Shown here: piece after piece, positions 24,327 through 31,842 of the stretch
Numbering within the stretch: position 1 is the stretch's first letter
How the letters are laid out: every line of letters begins with the position of its first letter
NCBI GenBank assembly: GCA_900543145.1
Contig: UQPZ01000005.1
Span: 62,001-126,000 of the forward strand
Source of the DNA: an uncultured Ruminococcus sp.
GTDB taxonomy: Bacteria; Bacillota; Clostridia; Oscillospirales; Ruminococcaceae
Direction: 5' to 3'
DNA length: 64,000 nt
Made by a program: the position numbers and the translations under genes
The notes under the pieces: generated by a model
Seen by the model: the letters and a program-made list of their open reading frames with translations, nothing else
The model's database searches: none
Told to the model about the DNA's origin: nothing

Positions 24327-24752
24327 ATGTTTGGACTTACGCCGTTTGAAAGAAAAAGCTTTGACCTTTTTGACGCTTTTCATGACTTTGAAAAGGATTT
24401 TTTCGCAGGTAATATGCCGATAAATTCTTGCAGAACAGATATACGTGACGATGGAGATAAATTTGTGCTTGAAGCTGAGCTTCCGGGATTTGATAAAAGC
24501 GATATAAATCTTGATATTAACGGAAATTACCTGATCCTGTCAGCAGAGCATAACACCGAATCTGAAGACAAATCAAAGAATGGCAATTATATTTGCCGTG
24601 AACGCAGCTTCGGCTCGTATCAGCGCAGCTTCGATATTTCAGCCGTAAAAGCAGATGAAATAAACGCCGAATATAAAAACGGTGTCCTGACAGTTGCGCT
24701 TCCTAAGAAAACCGAAAGCTCGCCTGGCATTAAACGCCTTGAGATCAAATAA
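24327..24752 (+). CDS. small heat-shock protein (Hsp20/alpha-crystallin)
   Basis: The 141-residue protein has an alpha-crystallin domain (about 40-140) with the characteristic AELPGFDKSDINLDI and ending YKNGVLTVALPKK. The N-terminus is Phe-rich as usual. It is an ATP-independent holdase that forms oligomers in the cytoplasm. It has a GAAGGAGG ribosome site. A perfect CIRCE upstream indicates HrcA control, which in many Firmicutes is kept for groEL and dnaK. Confidence 0.93.
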   Translation: MFGLTPFERKSFDLFDAFHDFEKDFFAGNMPINSCRTDIRDDGDKFVLEAELPGFDKSDINLDINGNYLILSAEHNTESEDKSKNGNYICRERSFGSYQRSFDISAVKADEINAEYKNGVLTVALPKKTESSPGIKRLEIK

Positions 24753-24761
24753 ATTTTACAG

Positions 24762-24792
24762 CCTCCGCACCGTAGAGATGCGGAGGTTTTTG
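24762..24792 (+). terminator. terminator of hsp20
   Basis: CCTCCGCA (24762-24769) pairs with TGCGGAGG (24779-24786), followed by TTTTTG. Confidence 0.8.
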
Positions 24793-24873
24793 CATTTGAT
24801 ATAATGTAAATCGTTTACCGTCATGTGTTTTTTGTTTAAAAGGGAAAACTTTAAGGAAGAAGGTTTAAAATCT

Positions 24874-24902
24874 TTGCCTTTCTTAATATTTTATGATACA
24901 AT
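24874..24902 (+). promoter_or_regulatory. promoter of the PPi-PFK gene
   Basis: TTGCCT-N17-TACAAT, 46 bp before the start codon. Confidence 0.6.
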
Positions 24903-24948
24903 ATATTATAGAAGTTAAAATAATTCTAATAAAACGGAGGATTTATAA

Positions 24949-26154
24949 ATGAACATCGCTGTCGCCCAGTCCGGAGGACCAACCTGTGCAATCAATGCGT
25001 CGCTTGTCGGAGTTTTCAGGCAGGCTCTGAAAACCCCTGAAATTGACGCAGTATTCGGATCTATTAACGGTATTGAAGGAATCATAAACGACGAACTAAT
25101 AGATCTGAAACTAATAATTAAATCAAATGAGGATATGGAGCTTTTAAGGCAAACTCCCTCTACCGTACTCGGCTCCTGCCGCTATAAGCTTCCCGCTTCG
25201 GAAAAGGACAGCGCTGTTTATGAAAAAATAATGTGCTGCTTTGAAAAGCACCGTATAGAGGCATTTTTCTATATAGGCGGAAACGATTCTATGGATACCG
25301 TTATGAAGCTTTCCGAACATCTCAAAGCTGCCGGCTCCTCCGTAAAAGTTATTGGCATTCCTAAAACAATCGACAACGATCTCCCTGTTACCGACCATAC
25401 GCCCGGCTTCGGTTCGGCGGCAAAGTACGTTGCTGCAACCGTTCAGGAAATTATTCGGGACAGCTCGGTATATTCAATTGAATCTATCACCATTGTTGAA
25501 ATTATGGGGCGTCATGCCGGCTGGCTCACAGCCTCTACCTGCGTACTGCGCGCCAACGGAGAAATTGCTCCGCACCTGATCTATCTTCCGGAAAGAGAAT
25601 TTTCAGTTGAAAGCTTTATTGAGGACGTCCGAGCAATGCAGGCAAAGCATAAAGCCGTTGTTATTGCGGTTTCAGAGGGCGTTGAAATATCGGAAAAGGA
25701 CGGAGATTTCCGTTCAGGAGTTACAGACAGCTTCGGTCATAAGTATCTTTCGGGAATCGGCAAGGCATTGGAACAGATACTCCGAAAAGAGATCGGCTGC
25801 AAGGTACGGTCTATCGAACTGAACGTTATGCAGCGCTGCTCCTCTCATATATGCTCGAAAACCGATATAGACGAAGCTGAGGAAATAGGCTCAAAGGGCG
25901 TTTCCGCAGCTCTCAGAGGTGAAACGGGCAAAACTATGGTTTTCAAAAGAATTTCAAGCTCTCCGTATGTCGTCACAATTGAATCCACCGATGCTTCCAA
26001 TGTTGCAAACAAGGAAAAGTTTTTCCCTGAAAAATGGATAAACAGTCAAGGAAACAATGTTGCAGATTCCGCTATTTCCTACTTTCTTCCCCTAATACAG
26101 GGCGATGTTAAAATTGCAATGCGAAACGGAATGCCGCTGCATTTTAAGCTGTAG
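24949..26154 (+). CDS. PPi-dependent 6-phosphofructokinase
   Basis: The 401-residue protein has PFK motifs with the signature of the pyrophosphate-using class: GGNDS (110-114, Asp113 in place of the Gly needed for ATP) and PKTIDND (138-144, Lys139). HTPGFGSAAKY and EIMGRHAGW follow as in this clade. It reversibly phosphorylates fructose 6-phosphate with PPi. The start has a CGGAGGA site. PPDK, which consumes or produces PPi, is the next gene downstream, and a second, ATP-type PFK lies at 7232. Confidence 0.88.
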   Translation: MNIAVAQSGGPTCAINASLVGVFRQALKTPEIDAVFGSINGIEGIINDELIDLKLIIKSNEDMELLRQTPSTVLGSCRYKLPASEKDSAVYEKIMCCFEKHRIEAFFYIGGNDSMDTVMKLSEHLKAAGSSVKVIGIPKTIDNDLPVTDHTPGFGSAAKYVAATVQEIIRDSSVYSIESITIVEIMGRHAGWLTASTCVLRANGEIAPHLIYLPEREFSVESFIEDVRAMQAKHKAVVIAVSEGVEISEKDGDFRSGVTDSFGHKYLSGIGKALEQILRKEIGCKVRSIELNVMQRCSSHICSKTDIDEAEEIGSKGVSAALRGETGKTMVFKRISSSPYVVTIESTDASNVANKEKFFPEKWINSQGNNVADSAISYFLPLIQGDVKIAMRNGMPLHFKL

Positions 26155-26180
26155 TCTATTTTAGATCATATCGTCGTTTA

Positions 26181-26250
26181 AGGGCTTATTAAAAACGGCT
26201 GTATGAATTTATTCAGGTGATTTTATCAATAAGCCTGTACCCACAGCCCT
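26181..26250 (+). other. interleaved complementary segments after PPi-PFK
   Basis: GGCTTATT (26183-26190) can pair with AATAAGCC (26228-26235), while GGCTGT (26197-26202) can pair with ACAGCC (26243-26248); the two stems interleave. Alternatively AGGGCT (26181-26186) pairs with AGCCCT (26245-26250). It may be a terminator variant or a pseudoknot. The rest of 26251-26492 holds only the ppdK promoter. Confidence 0.3.
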
Positions 26251-26357
26251 GAAGTTATGATATGCTGTTATTTTTACGCATTTTTATTGTGCAAAGTGTA
26301 CGAAAAAGGCTGAGAAACATTGTGCAAAAATCTCTGTCAAAAATATAGAAAAAACTA

Positions 26358-26386
26358 TAGTAATTTATGAAATAATCTGTTATAAT
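26358..26386 (+). promoter_or_regulatory. extended -10 promoter of ppdK
   Basis: TGTTATAAT (26378-26386) is an extended -10; the -35 region (TAGTAA) is poor. The leader to the ATG is about 100 nt. Confidence 0.5.
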
Positions 26387-26492
26387 AGAATTGTTACCGT
26401 ATGATAGGCTTGTAATGTCCTGACAGCTTTAATAGGATTGTCAAGGTACTATAAAAATACGGAATTCAAATTTTTTTTGGAGGTAGATACCA

Positions 26493-29123
26493 ATGGCAAA
26501 TAAGTATTGTTACCTTTTCTCCGAGGGTAATGCTAGCATGAGAGAACTCCTCGGCGGTAAGGGCGCTAACCTTGCAGAAATGACCAATATCGGTCTTCCT
26601 GTTCCTCAGGGTTTCACGATCACAACCGAAGCCTGCACACAGTATTATGAGGACGGTAAGCAGATCAATGATGAAATTCAGGCTCAGATCAATGAGTATA
26701 TCGGCAAAATGGAAGAAATCACCGGAAAGAAATTCGGCGACAAGGAGAATCCTCTTCTAGTTTCTGTACGTTCAGGTGCAAGAGCTTCAATGCCCGGCAT
26801 GATGGATACGATCTTAAACCTCGGTCTTAATGAAGAGGTTGTAGAGGTTATTGCTGAAAAGTCAAATAACCCAAGATGGGCATGGGACTGCTACAGAAGA
26901 TTTATTCAGATGTATTCCGACGTAGTTATGGAAGTCGGCAAGAAATATTTTGAAGAGCTTATCGACGAAATGAAGGCTAAGAAAGGCGTTACTCAGGACG
27001 TTGACCTGACTGCCGACGACCTCAAGGAGCTTGCAGGTCAGTTCAAGGCCGAATACAAGGAAAAGATTGGTTCAGACTTCCCTTCAGATCCTAAGGAACA
27101 GCTGATGGGAGCAGTTAAGGCTGTATTCCGTTCATGGGACAACCCGAGAGCTAACGTTTACAGAAGAGACAACGATATTCCTTATTCATGGGGTACAGCT
27201 GTCAATGTTCAGTCGATGGCTTTCGGAAACATGGGCGACGACTGCGGTACAGGCGTTGCATTTACCCGTGACCCTGCTACAGGCGCCAAGGGTCTGTTCG
27301 GAGAGTTCCTGACAAACGCTCAGGGCGAGGACGTTGTTGCAGGCGTTCGTACACCTATGCACATCTCCGAAATGGAGCAGAAATTCCCTGAAGCTTTCGC
27401 TCAATTCAACGAGGTATGCAATACTCTTGAAAATCACTACAGAGATATGCAGGACATGGAGTTTACAGTAGAACACGGAAAGCTTTTCATGCTCCAGACA
27501 AGAAACGGAAAGAGAACAGCTCAGGCCGCTCTGAAGATCGCCTGCGATCTCGTTGACGAAGGTATGAGAACTGAAGAAGAAGCAGTTGCTATGATCGACC
27601 CGAGAAACCTCGATACACTGCTTCACCCTCAGTTTGACGCAAAGGCTCTTAAAGCCGCAGTTCCTATGGGCAAGGGTCTGGGCGCTTCTCCCGGAGCTGC
27701 CTGCGGTAAGGTCGTATTTACAGCAGAAGACGCTGAAGCTTGGAATGCTAAGGGCGAAAAGGTCGTTCTCGTAAGACTTGAAACTTCACCTGAGGATATT
27801 ACAGGTATGAAGGCTTCACAGGGTATTCTTACAGTAAGAGGCGGTATGACTTCACACGCTGCAGTTGTTGCCCGCGGTATGGGAACCTGCTGCGTATCCG
27901 GCTGCTCTGATATCGTTATGGACGAAGCTAACAAGAAGTTTACTCTCGGCGGCAAGGAATTCCACGAGGGAGACTATATTTCCATCGACGGTTCTACAGG
28001 TAACATCTACGACGGAATCATTCCTACAGTTGACGCTACTATTGCCGGTGAATTCGGAAGGATCATGTCATGGGCAGACAAGTACAGAAAGCTCAAAGTA
28101 AGAACAAATGCCGATACCCCTGCTGACGCTAAGAAGGCAAGAGAGCTTGGCGCTGAAGGAATCGGTCTCTGCCGTACTGAGCATATGTTCTTTGAAGCTG
28201 ACAGAATCGCTGCTTTCAGAGAGATGATCTGCTCCGATACAGTTGAAGAAAGAGAAGCTGCTCTCGCTAAGATCGAGCCTATGCAGCAGAGCGACTTTGA
28301 AGCTCTTTATGAGGCACTTGAAGGAAATCCTGTAACAATCAGATTCCTTGATCCTCCTCTTCATGAATTTGTTCCTACAGAAGAAGCTGATATTAAGGCG
28401 CTTGCTGACGCTCAGGGCAAGTCCGTAGAAACGATTAAGGCTATTATCGCTTCCCTTCACGAATTTAACCCAATGATGGGTCACAGAGGCTGCCGTCTTG
28501 CGGTAACTTATCCTGAAATCGCAAAGATGCAGACAAAGGCTGTTATTAAGGCAGCGATCAATGTTAAGAACGCTCATCCCGACTGGACTATTGTTCCTGA
28601 AATAATGATCCCGCTTATCGGCGACGTTAAGGAGCTTAAATACGTTAAGAAGGTTGTAGTTGAAACTGCTGACGCTGTTATTGCAGAAGCCGGTTCAGAC
28701 CTCAAGTATGAAGTTGGTACAATGATCGAGATCCCGAGAGCCGCTCTTACAGCTGATGATATTGCTAAGGAAGCTGACTTCTTCTGCTTCGGAACCAACG
28801 ACCTTACGCAGATGACATTCGGCTTCTCAAGAGACGACGCAGGCAAGTTCCTTGACGCTTACTACGACGCTAAAATCTTCGAGAACAATCCGTTTGCTAA
28901 GCTTGATCAGACAGGCGTAGGCAAGCTTATGGAAATGGCTATCAAGCTTGGTAAGCCTGTAAATCCGAAGCTTCACATCGGTATCTGCGGAGAGCACGGC
29001 GGAGATCCTACATCTGTAGAGTTCTGCCATAAGATCGGTCTTGACTATGTATCCTGCTCGCCTTTCAGAGTGCCGATCGCAAGACTGGCTGCTGCACAGG
29101 CTGCTATCGCTGACAAGAAGTAA
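26493..29123 (+). CDS. ppdK: pyruvate, phosphate dikinase
   Basis: The 876-residue enzyme has the three PPDK domains: N-terminal ATP-grasp (SVRSGARASMPGMMDTILNL), the swivelling phosphohistidine domain (GGMTSHAAVVARGMG, catalytic His), and the C-terminal PEP/pyruvate barrel (GTNDLTQMTFGFSRDD, GICGEHGGDP with the catalytic Cys). It interconverts PEP + AMP + PPi and pyruvate + ATP + Pi in the cytoplasm. Codon use is strongly biased, as in highly expressed genes. It has a GGAGGT ribosome site and follows the PPi-PFK gene. Confidence 0.98.
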   Translation: MANKYCYLFSEGNASMRELLGGKGANLAEMTNIGLPVPQGFTITTEACTQYYEDGKQINDEIQAQINEYIGKMEEITGKKFGDKENPLLVSVRSGARASMPGMMDTILNLGLNEEVVEVIAEKSNNPRWAWDCYRRFIQMYSDVVMEVGKKYFEELIDEMKAKKGVTQDVDLTADDLKELAGQFKAEYKEKIGSDFPSDPKEQLMGAVKAVFRSWDNPRANVYRRDNDIPYSWGTAVNVQSMAFGNMGDDCGTGVAFTRDPATGAKGLFGEFLTNAQGEDVVAGVRTPMHISEMEQKFPEAFAQFNEVCNTLENHYRDMQDMEFTVEHGKLFMLQTRNGKRTAQAALKIACDLVDEGMRTEEEAVAMIDPRNLDTLLHPQFDAKALKAAVPMGKGLGASPGAACGKVVFTAEDAEAWNAKGEKVVLVRLETSPEDITGMKASQGILTVRGGMTSHAAVVARGMGTCCVSGCSDIVMDEANKKFTLGGKEFHEGDYISIDGSTGNIYDGIIPTVDATIAGEFGRIMSWADKYRKLKVRTNADTPADAKKARELGAEGIGLCRTEHMFFEADRIAAFREMICSDTVEEREAALAKIEPMQQSDFEALYEALEGNPVTIRFLDPPLHEFVPTEEADIKALADAQGKSVETIKAIIASLHEFNPMMGHRGCRLAVTYPEIAKMQTKAVIKAAINVKNAHPDWTIVPEIMIPLIGDVKELKYVKKVVVETADAVIAEAGSDLKYEVGTMIEIPRAALTADDIAKEADFFCFGTNDLTQMTFGFSRDDAGKFLDAYYDAKIFENNPFAKLDQTGVGKLMEMAIKLGKPVNPKLHIGICGEHGGDPTSVEFCHKIGLDYVSCSPFRVPIARLAAAQAAIADKK

Positions 29124-29159
29124 TTCTTAAACAGGATAACATAGTGCTGTAAACAAATT

Positions 29160-29191
29160 AACCTCCACGGCTTTCTGGCTGTGGAGGTTTT
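29160..29191 (+). terminator. terminator of ppdK
   Basis: AACCTCCAC pairs with GTGGAGGTT across a 12-nt loop, followed by TTT. Confidence 0.8.
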
Positions 29192-29221
29192 TGATGTTTC
29201 GGAATCCATATGAGAAAGTGT

Positions 29222-29250
29222 TAGACAAACACACAAATTTATGATATACT
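29222..29250 (+). promoter_or_regulatory. promoter of the 29274 HAD operon
   Basis: TAGACA-N17-TATACT with an extended -10 (TGA before TATACT). Confidence 0.65.
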
Positions 29251-29273
29251 GAGCATAAAGCGGAGAGTGTTAA

Positions 29274-29954
29274 ATGAACTATAAAGCTATCTTTTTTGAT
29301 CGGGACGGTACGCTTACATATTTTGATAGCAAAAAGGAATTGTGGCGTAACAATATTATTAGCGAATGGAGCGGAAAACCTTTTGTATTACCATATGACA
29401 AAATGATGAAACTTTTTGAACTTGCCAGCGAAGGAAGAACACCTTGGTATAGAACCGTTGATGATGAACGGGAGTTTTTCAAAAAGTTTTACAAATATTT
29501 ACTGATCGGCGAAGGCGTCAAAGAGGATATAGATAGCCGTTCTACATTATTGTTTAGTAAATTGTGGTGCAATAGAGACCGGGTTCTGTTTCCTGAAACG
29601 ATTGAAGTGTTGGAGTATTTTCATAGTCACGGATATAAAATGGGCGTGATTAGCGATACCTCTCCGTCTCTTGAATATACCTTGCAACAATTAGGAGTTT
29701 CAAAATATTTTACATCATTCACCGCAAGTTCATTAGTCGGGGCAGGAAAACCAAGCCCAGTCATTTTTAATGCAGCTTTGAATGCACAAGGCGTTTCGGC
29801 AAAAGAAAGCTTATATGTTGATGATTATAAGCCGGAAGCCGACGGAGCAAGAGAACAAGGCTTCACTTCTTTTTTGATAGATAGAAGCGGCAATAATTCT
29901 GATAAATGGAGTATTCAAAGTTTAAAGCAGTTAATTGATTTTGTGGAGAAATAA
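29274..29954 (+). CDS. HAD superfamily hydrolase
   Basis: The 226-residue protein shows HAD motif I (FFDRDGTLTYFD), an alpha-helical cap, motif II (GVISDTS), motif III Lys (GAGKPSP) and motif IV (YVDDYKPEADGA). All catalytic residues are present. It is a cytosolic phosphatase of unknown substrate. It has its own promoter and a GGAGAG site, and is followed at 2 bp by the CxxC protein gene, suggesting an operon. The segment is AT-richer than the ppdK gene. Confidence 0.85.
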   Translation: MNYKAIFFDRDGTLTYFDSKKELWRNNIISEWSGKPFVLPYDKMMKLFELASEGRTPWYRTVDDEREFFKKFYKYLLIGEGVKEDIDSRSTLLFSKLWCNRDRVLFPETIEVLEYFHSHGYKMGVISDTSPSLEYTLQQLGVSKYFTSFTASSLVGAGKPSPVIFNAALNAQGVSAKESLYVDDYKPEADGAREQGFTSFLIDRSGNNSDKWSIQSLKQLIDFVEK

Positions 29955-29956
29955 TT

Positions 29957-30451
29957 ATGATGACAAATCAAATCGAAGATTACATAAAAGAAAGCTTAAT
30001 TGATGAAGCTAAAGCATTGGCTTTAGAATTTGTCGATTTTTCAAGAAATAACAATATAGAATTTTACAAGGACAATAGTTCTTGTTGGAAAGATAAAATA
30101 TATTATTGGCTTAAATTCAAGGGCGAATGCGTTGCTTTCATAGCCATAAAAGATCCTGACGAGCCTAAAAATCTTTGGACTGTTTGGTCTAATGATAGTA
30201 CAGCTTTTAGCAACGACATTATGGATGATGAAATCAAGAACAATGCTTGGAATCATATTGATTTCTGTGCTCATTGCGGTTCTTGTAACGGCGGCAAAAA
30301 TAAAATCATCTTCGGAAAAGAATTTAACGGAGTGTGTGGTTGCACATTTAGAGTCGATAATCCACAACGAAGCGATTTACCTTTCTTAAAGGAAATGGTG
30401 AAACTATGTAAATTGTATATTTCCAACCATGATATAATTAAGCACGGTTGA
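29957..30451 (+). CDS. uncharacterised Cys-cluster protein
   Basis: I do not recognise a named family for this 164-residue protein. It has an N-terminal helical part, a central beta region with DEPKNLWTVWSND, and a Cys cluster (FCAHCGSCNGGKNK, then GVCGCTF) that could bind a metal. Similar proteins occur widely in gut Firmicutes as I recall, without assigned function. It follows the HAD gene by two bases, with GGAG in the end of that gene as its ribosome site. It precedes an acetyltransferase gene. Confidence 0.65.
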   Translation: MMTNQIEDYIKESLIDEAKALALEFVDFSRNNNIEFYKDNSSCWKDKIYYWLKFKGECVAFIAIKDPDEPKNLWTVWSNDSTAFSNDIMDDEIKNNAWNHIDFCAHCGSCNGGKNKIIFGKEFNGVCGCTFRVDNPQRSDLPFLKEMVKLCKLYISNHDIIKHG

Positions 30452-30514
30452 ACAGACCTATAAATCGGAATTTGACCAGATATATTTGATTGGGCATAAT
30501 TGGAGGGTAATACT

Positions 30515-31057
30515 ATGAAACATTGTGGAACACAACAAATTCAAACATCTCGTCTGCTGTTAAGACCATTTACAGATGGGGATTGTGATAATATGCTAAA
30601 AAATTGGGTATCCAATCCTCTGGTACAGACTGAATACGGCGAACCTGTTTATACAACTCTTTCAGAAGTAAAACAACTCTTAGATAAATGGCAAAAGAAT
30701 TATTCTAATTCTGATTTTTACAGATGGGCAATCATAGAAAAGAAAAGTTTGGAAAACATAGGGCAAATCGCCTTTTGCAGGGTTTATTCCGATTGTAAAA
30801 CCGCAGAAATCGAATACTGTATAGGCGAAAGTTTTTGGGGCAACGGATATGCAAATGAAGCATTATCTGCTGTTATCGACTATGTGTTTTCCAATACAGA
30901 TTTTCACAAACTTGAGGCTTATCATCGTATAGAAAATATAAAATCAGCAAGAGTATTGCAAAAATCGAGTATGCATATTACAGATGCTGTTCAAAGGTTT
31001 GTCAGAGAAGGCACTTTACCCAAAGGTGAGGTTTGTTATTGCATTACTAACGATTAG
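30515..31057 (+). CDS. GNAT-family N-acetyltransferase (RimJ/RimL type)
   Basis: The 180-residue protein begins with the RimJ-like signature IQTSRLLLRPFTDGDCDNML and has the acetyl-CoA binding segment IGESFWGNGYANEA and the Asn-rich motif IENIKSARVLQK. It transfers acetyl from acetyl-CoA to an amine; the target is unknown. ATG 30515 is chosen because GGAGGG lies about 8 bases upstream. The last 30 residues differ from the usual ending, so the C-terminus may be altered. Confidence 0.83.
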   Translation: MKHCGTQQIQTSRLLLRPFTDGDCDNMLKNWVSNPLVQTEYGEPVYTTLSEVKQLLDKWQKNYSNSDFYRWAIIEKKSLENIGQIAFCRVYSDCKTAEIEYCIGESFWGNGYANEALSAVIDYVFSNTDFHKLEAYHRIENIKSARVLQKSSMHITDAVQRFVREGTLPKGEVCYCITND

Positions 31058-31135
31058 ATAACTTCCAGTTTGTAGGTCAGATTAAAACAGAATATTTTAC
31101 ATAGCAGTCAAGAAAAAGCTTGGCTGCTTTTTGCA

Positions 31136-31170
31136 CAAAAAATTCCCGCCATCATTTGATAGCGGGAATC
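31136..31170 (-). terminator. terminator of the five-tRNA cluster
   Basis: A stem of GATTCCCGC with GCGGGAATT (minus strand) is followed by a run of T. Confidence 0.75.
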
Positions 31171-31174
31171 ACAC

Positions 31175-31248
31175 TGGAGGCGCCACCCGGATTTGAACCG
31201 GGGATCAAGGTGTTGCAGACCTACGCCTTACCACTTGGCTATAGCGCC
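31175..31248 (-). tRNA. tRNA-Cys (GCA)
   Basis: The 74-nt cloverleaf has acceptor GGCGCTA, anticodon loop CTGCAAC with GCA, and ends in TCCA (discriminator U73). Anticodon and 3' end complement the T-box upstream of cysE at 49330-49650. Confidence 0.95.
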
Positions 31249-31253
31249 TTATA

Positions 31254-31329
31254 TGGAGCGGATTACGAGGCTCGAACTCGCTACCTCCACCTTGGCAAGG
31301 TGGCGCTCTACCAGATGAGCTAAATCCGC
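31254..31329 (-). tRNA. tRNA-Gly (GCC)
   Basis: The 76-nt cloverleaf has acceptor GCGGATT, anticodon loop TTGCCAA with GCC, T loop GTTCGAGCC and encoded CCA. Confidence 0.95.
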
Positions 31330-31347
31330 ATATTTTTATAATTACGA

Positions 31348-31423
31348 TGGTGCCTCCGGACGGAATCGAACCATCGACACGGGGATTTTCAGTCCCCTGC
31401 TCTACCTACTGAGCTACAGAGGC
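31348..31423 (-). tRNA. tRNA-Phe (GAA)
   Basis: The 76-nt cloverleaf has acceptor GCCTCTG, anticodon loop CTGAAAA with GAA and encoded CCA. Confidence 0.95.
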
Positions 31424-31489
31424 AAATACCTAAAGCACTCAGCTTTGTATGCTTTAATACAGTATATGCAATAGATTTAAAAAAATGAA

Positions 31490-31566
31490 TGGCGACCTGA
31501 ATGGGGCTCGAACCCACGACCTCTAGCGTGACAGGCTAGCGTTCTAACCAACTGAACTACCAGGCC
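31490..31566 (-). tRNA. tRNA-Asp (GTC)
   Basis: The 77-nt cloverleaf has acceptor GGCCTGG, anticodon loop CTGTCAC with GTC, G73 discriminator and encoded CCA. Confidence 0.95.
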
Positions 31567-31592
31567 ATAAAGCGAATGATACTCATTCGCTA

Positions 31593-31668
31593 TGGTGGGA
31601 ACAACAGGGCTCGAACCTGTGACCCTCTGCTTGTAAGGCAGATGCTCTCCCAGCTGAGCTATGCTCCC
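31593..31668 (-). tRNA. tRNA-Val (TAC)
   Basis: The 76-nt cloverleaf has acceptor GGGAGCA, anticodon loop CTTACAA with TAC and encoded CCA. It is the first tRNA of the cluster transcript. Confidence 0.95.
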
Positions 31669-31698
31669 GCATTTTTATCGCTTCAAGCGACGATATTA

Positions 31699-31727
31699 AT
31701 TATACACTATCTTTTGCTATTTGTCAA
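31699..31727 (-). promoter_or_regulatory. promoter of the Val-Asp-Phe-Gly-Cys tRNA cluster
   Basis: TTGACA-N17-TATAAT on the minus strand, about 30 bp before tRNA-Val. Confidence 0.8.
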
Positions 31728-31842
31728 TAGGTTTTTTGAAATTTCTTTTATATTCCCGCACAGATTTATTATCAGCCCGAATAACCTAAAAATCCCGGCT
31801 CGGACTGATAATTTTTCTGCGGCGATTTAATTTTACTCTTAC

